From the NCBI GenBank assembly GCA_006226595.1, contig SBGP01000014.1, positions 1 to 64,000 of the forward strand: 64,000 nt of DNA, read 5' to 3'. Of this stretch, positions 56,577 through 64,000 are shown piece by piece. Every line of letters begins with the position of its first letter. The first letter of the stretch is position 1. This stretch comes from Deltaproteobacteria bacterium. GTDB taxonomy: Bacteria > Myxococcota_A > UBA796 > GCA-2862545. The notes under the pieces are model-generated. The model worked only from the letters and a program-made list of their open reading frames with translations. It did no database searches and was not told where the DNA came from. The position numbers were made by a program, and so were the translations under genes.

Positions 56577-56678
56577 GGCGCATCGTCCAGGAAGATGGAC
56601 GACATCCGCGTCCGGCGGTTCGTCAAGCAACCGCCAAGAGAGGAATAGAACAAGCACGCACTCCGAGGTCCGACGATC

Positions 56679-56915
56679 TCAGAATGGTGCGTTCTCGACG
56701 CTCTCGAGGATGCGAGGCACGAAGCTCTCGCGCAGCTCGAGGCGATAGTTCTTGTGCAGGTTCTCGCGCGAGATGAACACGGCCACCTCCGGCTTCTGAA
56801 CCTCGACCTCGATCTCGGTCGTCTCGAAGGTGAAGCGGCGCGCAGCGTCGGCAGAAGATGCGAGCACGCCCAGGGCGAGGATCGCGGCGCAGAATACGAA
56901 TCCGTGGCGGATCAC
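56679..56915 (-). CDS. Small exported protein of the TPR/ExbB cluster
   Basis: A 78-residue protein: signal peptide (VFCAAILALGVLASSADA) then a mature chain of about 54 residues (FETTEIEVEVQKPEVAVFISRENL, LELRESFVPRILESVENAPF). Its ATG overlaps the stop of the TPR lipoprotein gene (ATGA), so the two are coupled. The compact strand-then-helix pattern and position suggest a conserved small periplasmic part of the machine. No named family known to me; GltF of M. xanthus is a possible counterpart but I cannot show it. Confidence 0.75.
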   Translation of the reverse strand: MIRHGFVFCAAILALGVLASSADAARRFTFETTEIEVEVQKPEVAVFISRENLHKNYRLELRESFVPRILESVENAPF

Positions 56916-58270
56916 TGATCACCTCCCTCGGGCGCGGGCTCTCCCCCACCCTCTTCGGGCGCCGGATCACCGCCACCCTCGGGCGCGGGCTCTCCCCCAC
57001 CCTCTTCGTCGAGCAGCTTCTGGCGCTCGGCCGCTTCCTGCTCGGCCTTCTTGCGGGCCTCTTCGCGCTCGCGGCGACGATCGGCGCGCTTCTTTTCCTT
57101 GTCGAGCGCATCGATGTACTCGGCGGCGCGACCAGACTGATCACCACCCATGTCGATGTACGTCTGGAGGGCCTTCATGCCCTTCGCGTACTCCTTGCGG
57201 TGATCGCCCTCGAGGATGCCGAGGTTGAAGTACGGCGCCGGGTTCTCCGGCTCGAGCTTCATGGCCGCCTCGTACTCCGCCTGGGCCTTGTCGAACTGAC
57301 CGGTGCCGCGGTAGGCGATGCCGAGGTTGAGCACGACCCAGAAGTTCCGGGCGTCGAGTTCCTTCGCCTTCTCGAGCAACTTCACCGCGTCACCGTAGTT
57401 CCGATCCTCCATGTAGAGGTCGGAGAGGTGCACGAGACCCGGGAGGTACTTGTCGTCGAGCTCGACGGCCTTGGTCAGGTGGAACCGCGCGTTCGGCAGG
57501 TCGTCCTGCATGCGCAGCACGCGGCCGAGGTTCGCGTGGATCAGCGCGCTGTCGTCAGCGCCAGCCACCGTGTTCCGCGCCTTCTCGTACACGAAGCGAG
57601 CGAGCGCGTAGTCACCCTTCTCGATGTAGGCGAGACCCAGGCTGTTGTACAGCGACACGCTCTGGGTGTTCACCTGGAGCGCGGCCTTCGCGGCGCGGAT
57701 CGCCTCGTCGATCTCACCGGCCTGGACCAGGCCACCGACGAGGGCCTCGCGAAGGAGGATGTCGTCGGGTGACTTCTCGACCGCCGCCTTGTACTGGGCG
57801 AGCGCGAGATCGGGACGACCGGCCTGCTCCTGAAGTCGACCCATGTACAGCTGGACCTGGCTCAGGCTGCGGTCGAGGTCGCCCGCGGACATGTAGCTAC
57901 TGCGCGCGCCGGCAAGATCGCCGAGCTGATGCTTGGCGACGCCCATGTTCAGGTGGGCCACCGCGATGCTCGGATCGTTGGTGATCACCTGGGACAGGAT
58001 CGTCTTCGCACCATTCGGGTCGTGGCTGGCCTTCGAGGGATCGAGCAGGCGCACCGCCTCGTTGATCCGCTCGTACTGGGTGCCATCCAGCTTCGCGACG
58101 GTTCCGGACGTCGGCGCCGCCGGCGTCTCGGGGTTGGCGTTGGTCGCGCTACCGCCATCATCCGACGGCTGCTCGGTCGTGCTGTTGCCGCCGGCAGCGC
58201 TCTCGACGCCGCCACCCTTGGGGCCGCAGGCGGTGAGTCCGATCAGGGAGAGGAGGACGAGGGTACGCAT
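56912..58270 (-). CDS. TPR outer-membrane lipoprotein (GltE/AglT-like)
   Basis: A 452-residue lipoprotein (LLSLIGLTAC, Cys15). After a low-complexity linker (about 20-60) come about eight tetratricopeptide repeats (about 90-395), for example VAHLNMGVAKHQLGDLAGARSSYM, SLYNSLGLAYIEKGDYALARFVYEKA and FWVVLNLGIAYRGTGQFDKAQAEYEAAMKLEP. A charged coiled coil follows and a tail of GGGEPAPE repeats. M. xanthus GltE (AglT) is a TPR lipoprotein of similar size in an equivalent place. It overlaps both neighbours by 1-4 bases. Confidence 0.85.
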   Translation of the reverse strand: MRTLVLLSLIGLTACGPKGGGVESAAGGNSTTEQPSDDGGSATNANPETPAAPTSGTVAKLDGTQYERINEAVRLLDPSKASHDPNGAKTILSQVITNDPSIAVAHLNMGVAKHQLGDLAGARSSYMSAGDLDRSLSQVQLYMGRLQEQAGRPDLALAQYKAAVEKSPDDILLREALVGGLVQAGEIDEAIRAAKAALQVNTQSVSLYNSLGLAYIEKGDYALARFVYEKARNTVAGADDSALIHANLGRVLRMQDDLPNARFHLTKAVELDDKYLPGLVHLSDLYMEDRNYGDAVKLLEKAKELDARNFWVVLNLGIAYRGTGQFDKAQAEYEAAMKLEPENPAPYFNLGILEGDHRKEYAKGMKALQTYIDMGGDQSGRAAEYIDALDKEKKRADRRREREEARKKAEQEAAERQKLLDEEGGGEPAPEGGGDPAPEEGGGEPAPEGGDQ

Positions 58271-61200
58271 CACTTCTTCTCCGGAGCCGGGGGCTCGGCG
58301 CGAACCGGCAGGATGGGCGGCACGTCCGCAGCCCAGGGCTCGCCGCGAATCTCGAGCTTGAGCGCCGGGTAGTCCTTCGGCTCGAGCTCGTTCAGCGCGT
58401 CGTAGGCCTTGCCGACCCACTCGCTGTACTGCTTCTGGTCGGTCGCGGTCTTGATGATGCGCTCGAAGCGAGCGATCGCCTTGGCCTGCGCGGCGTCGAA
58501 CTGCGGGTAGCCCTCGGCGTAGATGACCTCCATGAACAGGTCACACTCCGCCTCGGAGTAGCCGCGGGGGCACTCGATGCTGTAGCCGAGGTCGGCGAGG
58601 TACAGGTACCCGGAGCCGGCGAGGTACAGGGCAGCCGCCGAGTACTCGAAGTCCTGGTAGCGGCTGACGAGGTCGAGCGCCTTCTTCTCGAACTCGACCA
58701 CCTCAGCCGGCTTGATCTGGAAGATCAGCTCGGCGTCCTTGGCCTCGTCGCGAATCAGCTTGTCCTTGGTGAGGACCTCGAACTCCTCGCTCAGCAGCGC
58801 GAAGGCACGCTCGGCCGCGTAGCGACGACCCATGCCGACCGGCACGCCCTCGGACACGAGGCGCGCGTAGTCCGCCACGATCTCGTCCTTGAGCTGCTTG
58901 GCCTTGGTCACGCGCCCGGCCCGCAGATGCATCTCCGACAGCCAGTACTTGGAGTACAGCGCGTGGTCGGGGTTCGAGAATCCGTACTCGGCGAGGTAGC
59001 CCTCGTAGAACCGGCGAGCATCACGATCGCCGACCTCTTCCCACTGCTTGCCAGCCTGGAAGTAGACCTCTTCGCGGTCGTCCTGGTCCGGGTAGTCCTT
59101 CGCGTAGGCCATGTAGCCCTGCGCGGCACCCTTGTGGTCGCCGAGGCCGATCTTGAGGAACGACTGGTTGTAGACCGCGTTCGGCGTGTCCTGGTAGTCC
59201 GGGAAGCGAGAGATCAGGCGGCCGTAGTAGTCGATCGCCTTCTCGAGCTCGAAGGTGGCCTCGTAGTTCGCCGCGATGCGGAAGTAGAGCTGCTTGGAGC
59301 GCTCGTCATCCGGGTAGCGGTTCACGTAGTCCTCGAACAGCTCGTTGGCGCGCGCCGCGTCACCGGCCTTCTCGGAGTTGTTGGCCGCGTTGTACAGCGC
59401 GAGCGGGACGTACTCGGACTCGGGGAACTCGTTGGTGAACGCGTAGAACGCGTCGGCGGCCTCGGCGTACTCCTTGGCATCCGTGAACGCGAGGGCCTGC
59501 TTGAATGCCGTGCCTTCGAGGATGTTGCGGAACTCGGACTGGCGCGCCTTCTGGAGCTCCTCGTCCGGGCCGAGCGGGATGCGCACGAACTCGCTCGTGA
59601 GGCGACGGACCTCGGCGAGATCGCCCTCGTTCTGCGCTGCCGTGACCATGAGGCCGGCGGCGTACGAGCCTTCGAGCGTCTCGTTGTAGTCGCGAACGAG
59701 CGACATCAGGCGCGGGCGCGCCTCTTCGTAGCGGTTGTGGAAGAACAGGACCTGCGCGATGAGGTACTGAATCTTGTGATGGCGCTCGCCGATGATCTCG
59801 TTGAAGTCCGGCAGGCCCTCGATCGGCTCGGCCGTGAAGTCGTGCGAGAGGACCGCGTCCGCCGAGTCGATGAAGCGAACGTGGTCGTCCGAGAGAGAGT
59901 GCACGGCGATGTTGCCGCTCGGCGCCTCGTACGTCTTCTCGACCTTGTTCTTCTGCGGGACCACCCAAAGCGGCGCCTTGAGGTTGAGCGCCATCTCGCG
60001 CTGGGCGGGATCGAGCTGCTCCTCGGGAAGGGCCGGGGGCGCGTTGTTCTGCTGGAGCAGAGCGAGGGCGGCATCCATCGAGAAGTAGGTCGCCGCATCG
60101 CCGTAGTCGTGCGCGCGCTGCGTGCGAATGAGGTCCGCGTTCTCGGACAGCGCTTCCTCGTGGAAGCCGCCACGGTACAGCGTGTCCGCCAGGTACCACT
60201 GGACCTGGTAGTAGTCGTCGCTGATCGGGAACTTGTCCATGTACTCGCGGAACTTGGCGGCCGCGAGCGCGTAGTCGTCCGGGTTGCCGGTCTGGTCCGC
60301 ATTGAGGCGGTACTCGATCGCCACGTCCTGGAGCGACGCCTCGATGTACGAGCGAGCGGTCGCGAGCGCACGCGGGTTGTTCCGGTTCGCGAGCCACCAC
60401 TCCGAGCCGTCGGAGTAGCGCTCGGTGAGTTCGATACGTGCCGCGGCGGAAGCTGCAAGGTCCGGCGGAACCGGCTGCAGCCACAGCTTGACGATGCGCA
60501 TCTGCCAGTCCGGGTTCTCCGGGTGGTCGACCCAGCGCGGATCGTCCTGGAGGAAGCGGAACACGCTGATCGCCTCGTCCCAGCGGGCCTGCTGGGTGAG
60601 GACCTCACCTAGCTGCACGTAGACGTCGCGCTCGTAGTCGGTCGGCGTCGCGCGCGAGAAGTAGCCCTTGGCGACCTCGACCGGGTCGGTGTCGGTCTTG
60701 TCCGCGATGTCCGACATCGAGATCGCCATGTACTTCACGGCGTCCGGGGCGTACTCGGACTCACGACCACTCTCGCGGAGCGAGACCTCCGAGTCGGTGA
60801 GGACCTGCGCGAACATGTCGAGCGCGCGGTCGTACTCGGCGGGCTGGGCCGCTTGCTTGTAGTAGGCCCAGGCGAGCTGGTACAGCGAGGCGATGTAGTA
60901 CTCGCCCTCCGCACCCTTGTCGAAGACGGCCTTGTAGTGCGCGACCGCCGGCTCGAGCTCGTTCCGATCGAAGTGGTAGTTGCCGATGAACAGGTGGCCC
61001 GGGTCGGACAGCGCGCTCTCGGGGTGGTTCTCGACCAGCTTGTTGAAGGCCACCAGGGCAGCGTCTTCGTCGAACTGCGCAGCGTTCGGCTCGTTGTGAC
61101 ACCAGCCGAGCATGTAGTACACGCCATCCATGAACTGGTAGCGCTGGTCGGCCGGGCGGTCCTTGTTGTCGGCGATGATCCGCTCGTAGAGCGAGATCGA

Positions 61201-61746
61201 GCGACCGAAGTCGACCTTGGGCTCGGGCGGGAGCTCGTCGAGTCGATCGAAGCCGAGCTCCGCAGCAAGGCGCTCGTACTCGACGCCGTCGGAGAGCCAC
61301 TTCTCACGCGCGAGCTCGAACTCCATCTCGGCGAGACGGAAGCGAACGTGGTCGTGGTAGTCGCTGTCGGCGTACTTCTTGAGGTACGCCTCCATGCGGG
61401 CGATGGCCTGCTCGCGCTGGTCGGTCTCGGCCGTCTCGAGCGTCGAGATGACGCCGTCGTAGCTCGCGGAGAGCTTGTCCCGCTCGATCGCTTCCTTGCG
61501 GTCGACGAAGGCGCGGGTGTCGTCCTCGAGCTCCTTCATGCGAAGCGCAAAGCGCTCCTGGACCTGGCGGAACGCGAGGGCCTCGGAGGCGTTGTAGCCC
61601 TCGACCCGCTCGACATTCCCGCTCTGAGCCGGCGCCGCCGGCTCGTCGTCCTGGGCCACCGCGGACAGCGGCAGCGTGAGCGCCAGCGCCAGGACCACGG
61701 TGCTCTTGAGGGAGCGAAGGCCAGCCGTGTACATGCTGCCCCGCAT
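58270..61746 (-). CDS. Large exported TPR protein (GltD-like)
   Basis: An 1158-residue periplasmic protein (signal STVVLALALTLPLSAVAQ). It is made almost wholly of TPR-like helical hairpins: VAHYKAVFDKGAEGEYYIASLYQLAWAYYKQ, DVYVQLGEVLTQQARWDEAISVFRFLQ, PLALYNAANNSEKAGDAARANELFEDYVNRYPDD, VYFQAGKQWEEVGDRDARRFYEGYLAEYG. M. xanthus GltD is a similarly long TPR protein. Translationally coupled to the gene above and below (TGATG overlaps). Confidence 0.83.
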   Translation of the reverse strand: MRGSMYTAGLRSLKSTVVLALALTLPLSAVAQDDEPAAPAQSGNVERVEGYNASEALAFRQVQERFALRMKELEDDTRAFVDRKEAIERDKLSASYDGVISTLETAETDQREQAIARMEAYLKKYADSDYHDHVRFRLAEMEFELAREKWLSDGVEYERLAAELGFDRLDELPPEPKVDFGRSISLYERIIADNKDRPADQRYQFMDGVYYMLGWCHNEPNAAQFDEDAALVAFNKLVENHPESALSDPGHLFIGNYHFDRNELEPAVAHYKAVFDKGAEGEYYIASLYQLAWAYYKQAAQPAEYDRALDMFAQVLTDSEVSLRESGRESEYAPDAVKYMAISMSDIADKTDTDPVEVAKGYFSRATPTDYERDVYVQLGEVLTQQARWDEAISVFRFLQDDPRWVDHPENPDWQMRIVKLWLQPVPPDLAASAAARIELTERYSDGSEWWLANRNNPRALATARSYIEASLQDVAIEYRLNADQTGNPDDYALAAAKFREYMDKFPISDDYYQVQWYLADTLYRGGFHEEALSENADLIRTQRAHDYGDAATYFSMDAALALLQQNNAPPALPEEQLDPAQREMALNLKAPLWVVPQKNKVEKTYEAPSGNIAVHSLSDDHVRFIDSADAVLSHDFTAEPIEGLPDFNEIIGERHHKIQYLIAQVLFFHNRYEEARPRLMSLVRDYNETLEGSYAAGLMVTAAQNEGDLAEVRRLTSEFVRIPLGPDEELQKARQSEFRNILEGTAFKQALAFTDAKEYAEAADAFYAFTNEFPESEYVPLALYNAANNSEKAGDAARANELFEDYVNRYPDDERSKQLYFRIAANYEATFELEKAIDYYGRLISRFPDYQDTPNAVYNQSFLKIGLGDHKGAAQGYMAYAKDYPDQDDREEVYFQAGKQWEEVGDRDARRFYEGYLAEYGFSNPDHALYSKYWLSEMHLRAGRVTKAKQLKDEIVADYARLVSEGVPVGMGRRYAAERAFALLSEEFEVLTKDKLIRDEAKDAELIFQIKPAEVVEFEKKALDLVSRYQDFEYSAAALYLAGSGYLYLADLGYSIECPRGYSEAECDLFMEVIYAEGYPQFDAAQAKAIARFERIIKTATDQKQYSEWVGKAYDALNELEPKDYPALKLEIRGEPWAADVPPILPVRAEPPAPEKK

Positions 61747-64000
61747 CAGTTCCTCTCCTCGCCGAGCTTGGAGCGAATCAGCGAGAACCGCGACTCGAGC
61801 TCTTCGATCAGCTCATTGCGTTCTTCAGCCAGCCGCTCACGCCGCTCGGCCGTCTGCAGCTTCTCGGCCCAGAAGACGTCGACGATGCCGACATCCGCGC
61901 CGAGCAACGCCTCGGAGAAGAAGTCCTCCAGGCGCGCGAAGCCCTCACGCGTCAGGTCCACGGCGACGCTCTCGACCTCGGTCTTGGTCGCCGCGATGTC
62001 CGCCTTCTGCTTCGCGACCTGACCGATCTCGAAGTCGAAGCGCTCGCGGATCTTCGCCATCTCGTCCGACTGCGCGGTGGCCACGCGGTCGAGGATCTCG
62101 GCGTAGACCTCGGTGTTGTGCTCGAGCGTGGTGTACATACCGTCGAAGCGCGCGATCATCAGCGCGGCCTGGCCGGTGTCCCCCGCGGGGCGGTAGGGCT
62201 CGTAGCTCTTGCGCAGCTCCTGGAGCTCGCGGGAGAGCTCGATGGCCCAGCCACCGCTACTCGACCGCGCGATGGAGCCGCCGCCGCCCGGGTTTCCGAG
62301 ATCACCCTCGAGCGGGCCACCGGCTTCGGTGAGTGCCTCGCCCTTCTCGGTGAGCTCGGCTTCGACCTCTTCGAGCTCGAGCGCCGCCTCGGCCTGAAGC
62401 TCGGGAGCCACCGACGGGTTGGTGCTCTTGTCGATCAGCGACTCGGCCCGCGCCTGGAGCGCCTTGACCTCGGTGGTCAGCTCGATGCGCACGCGCTCTT
62501 CCGCCGTCCACGACTTGGGCTTGGGCTGCTCCTCCCCTTCGGAGGTGCTGCCGCCGGCGCCACCCTGGGCCGCGAGCCGTTCGCCAATGCTCTGACGCTG
62601 GATCACGAGTGGCTCGATCTCCTCGGCCATGCGCTTGTTGGGCGAGTTCTTGATCAGCCACTCCTCTTCGAGGAACAGCACGTCGAGCTCGGTCTGCAGC
62701 ACCATGTACTGGTTCGTGGACGCCTGGTAGCCGATCTCGCCGAAGCCACCGACGGACTCGCTGCGAGTGAGCGCTTCCTCGATCTCGGCGATCAGCTTGT
62801 CGGAGCCGGCGATGACCTCTTCCTGGCGGACGAGGTCCTCGTACACGGAGAGCGAGCGCGCGAGCTCGTCGTCGGCGAGCATCATCGCGACCGCGTAGGC
62901 CGGCAGCGCACCATCGGCGGAGAGCTCGCCGCGGGAGATCTCGAGCACCCGCTGGAAGTAGCGCTCGGGGTCGTCGAGGGTCGACGCGAGATCGGCGAAG
63001 CGATCGCGCACGGGCGTGTAGTCGGAGATCACGTCTTCGTAGGACACCAGAGCAGGCTCGTACTGTTCCTGCTGCAGGTGAAGGTGCCCCTCGAGGAGCT
63101 TGAGACGCGCCGTGTACTCGTGCTCCGGGAAGCCGAGGAGGAAGACCTCGACGGAACGCAGGGCCTCGGCCCAGCGCTCCTGCTTCACGTGCACCCAGAC
63201 CTGCTCGTAGAGCTTGTCGGCGAGGTACTCGCTGTCACCGCCGATGCGGATGTAGGCCGAGCTGGCGTCGTCGTAGCGACCGAGCTCGTAGTTCAGTCGA
63301 CCGACGGCGAGCAGCGCCAGGTCCTGGACCTTGCGGTCGTCGACCGTCTGCGGCGGCAGGTCGGAGACCTCGACGAAGTAGGGCAGCGCCGTCTCGTAGC
63401 TCTCCTTGGCGACGTCGATGGTACCGAGGAAGTAGCGACCCCGGCCGTACCACTCGGACTCGGCGGGGATGCGCGCGAACTGCTCGCGCGCCTTCTCGAG
63501 CTCGCCCTGGGTGTAGAACGCCTTGGCGACGGTGTAGGAGACCAGCGGGCTCGGCGCGACCTTGCCGGAGAGGATCTCGGACCGGTAGACCTCGTAGAAC
63601 AGCTCGGTCTGGCCGGTGACGGCGTAGAGCTCGAGCAGGCGGCGAACCGCGTCCTCGCGGAACGGGTGGTTCCGGTTGGTCGCGATGGCCTGGTACTGCC
63701 CTTCGGCGGTGCTCGCGTTGCCCATGCGGAACAGCGACTCGGCCAGGTACCACTCGCTGTCGGAGTGCAGGCCAGCGTCGGTGAGCACACCCGAGGCGAC
63801 AAGCGAGAAGAACGCCTCGCCCGCGCGCTCGTAGTCACCGAGCATGAAGTCGTAGACGGCGTCCTGGAAGCGCAGGGTCGCCATCTCGCGAGAGAGGATG
63901 CCACGGCCGGGCGCGATGCTCGCGTCCAGCGTACGGGCCTGGCTGTCGAGGGTATCGACGGCCTTTGTGAGGTCGTTCACGCGCTGCTTGAACGAGTCCG
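61746..64000 (-). CDS. Large TPR/coiled-coil protein, 5' end outside window (GltC-like)
   Basis: At least 750 residues; the frame is open to the right edge, so the start and any signal peptide lie outside. The visible N-terminal half is TPR-like (FMLGDYERAGEAFFSLVASG, AFYTQGELEKAREQFARIP, LEGHLHLQQEQYEPALVSYEDV). The C-terminal half is coiled coil with a Gly/Ser break (GNPGGGGSIARSSSGGWA) and a long acidic helix at the end. A GTG at 63980 is possible but the open upstream codons (DSFKQR) continue the same coiled-coil character. First visible gene of the coupled TPR run. Confidence 0.82.
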   Translation of the reverse strand, partial: DSFKQRVNDLTKAVDTLDSQARTLDASIAPGRGILSREMATLRFQDAVYDFMLGDYERAGEAFFSLVASGVLTDAGLHSDSEWYLAESLFRMGNASTAEGQYQAIATNRNHPFREDAVRRLLELYAVTGQTELFYEVYRSEILSGKVAPSPLVSYTVAKAFYTQGELEKAREQFARIPAESEWYGRGRYFLGTIDVAKESYETALPYFVEVSDLPPQTVDDRKVQDLALLAVGRLNYELGRYDDASSAYIRIGGDSEYLADKLYEQVWVHVKQERWAEALRSVEVFLLGFPEHEYTARLKLLEGHLHLQQEQYEPALVSYEDVISDYTPVRDRFADLASTLDDPERYFQRVLEISRGELSADGALPAYAVAMMLADDELARSLSVYEDLVRQEEVIAGSDKLIAEIEEALTRSESVGGFGEIGYQASTNQYMVLQTELDVLFLEEEWLIKNSPNKRMAEEIEPLVIQRQSIGERLAAQGGAGGSTSEGEEQPKPKSWTAEERVRIELTTEVKALQARAESLIDKSTNPSVAPELQAEAALELEEVEAELTEKGEALTEAGGPLEGDLGNPGGGGSIARSSSGGWAIELSRELQELRKSYEPYRPAGDTGQAALMIARFDGMYTTLEHNTEVYAEILDRVATAQSDEMAKIRERFDFEIGQVAKQKADIAATKTEVESVAVDLTREGFARLEDFFSEALLGADVGIVDVFWAEKLQTAERRERLAEERNELIEELESRFSLIRSKLGEERN

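Noticed and set aside
52927-64000. Claim that the organism glides by this cluster
   Set aside because: Core Glt components are also found in non-gliding bacteria; the motility-specific genes are not visible here.

Overview
The window is a strongly GC-rich stretch of bacterial chromosome, probably from a member of the Myxococcota (former deltaproteobacteria). Three things point there: many secreted lipoproteins with Asp-rich DTDADT linkers and one with a C-x-DG-x-DND-x(5)-DC-type motif; tetratricopeptide/ExbB/ExbD/TonB-like genes resembling the conserved core of the Myxococcus Glt/Agl envelope machine; and frequent GTG starts with GGAGG ribosome sites. This lineage call is inference from gene content. 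No rRNA, CRISPR array, IS element, prophage or replication origin was found. Genes are dense and many adjacent pairs overlap by 1-4 bases.

Layout. 0-6 kb: a 5'-cut nucleoside-diphosphate-sugar epimerase, a DUF1996 lipoprotein, a prolyl-oligopeptidase lipoprotein, and a small gene behind a tandem UspA protein. 6-16 kb: a CAP-domain lipoprotein with Asp-rich repeats, patatin phospholipase overlapping murJ, a sulfotransferase, a degenerate trypsin-like protein, a DUF2780 protein, a Kbp/LysM protein and a second Asp-rich lipoprotein. 16-20 kb: an oppBCDF oligopeptide importer with no binding protein. 20-28 kb: lepA with a small membrane protein, rpsT, a haloalkane-dehalogenase-like hydrolase, holA, an outer-membrane protein, an esterase lipoprotein and rpsU. 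28-31 kb: thioredoxin-like lipoprotein, tRNA-Leu(UAA), a PlsC acyltransferase and tRNA-Ala(GGC). 31-35 kb: the rpsP-khpA-rimM-trmD-rplS-yraN-rsmI translation operon. 35-43 kb: a propionyl-CoA-carboxylase-type beta subunit, a large beta-helix lipoprotein, a TPR lipoprotein overlapping pgeF, a kelch-like lipoprotein and nadD. 43-51 kb: murI, a CtpA-type protease, rimO, lolA and ftsK. 51-64 kb: an outer-membrane barrel, a periplasmic helical protein, an FHA/TonB-like membrane protein, two ExbD proteins, ExbB, a 78-residue secreted protein, a TPR lipoprotein and two large TPR proteins, the last running off the right edge.

The most interesting region is 51-64 kb. Its parts match what an energised trans-envelope machine needs: a proton channel (ExbB plus two ExbD), a cytoplasm-to-periplasm transducer with a C-terminal TonB-like domain, a periplasmic/outer-membrane TPR scaffold and possibly an outer-membrane barrel. 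One of the two ExbD proteins has Asn where the proton-carrying Asp normally sits. Other points worth checking are a CtpA gene whose only well-placed start is ATC, a KhpA homologue that has lost its GxxG RNA-binding loop, a trypsin-like protein without its catalytic His, and a CAP lipoprotein with two long Asp-rich repeat linkers.
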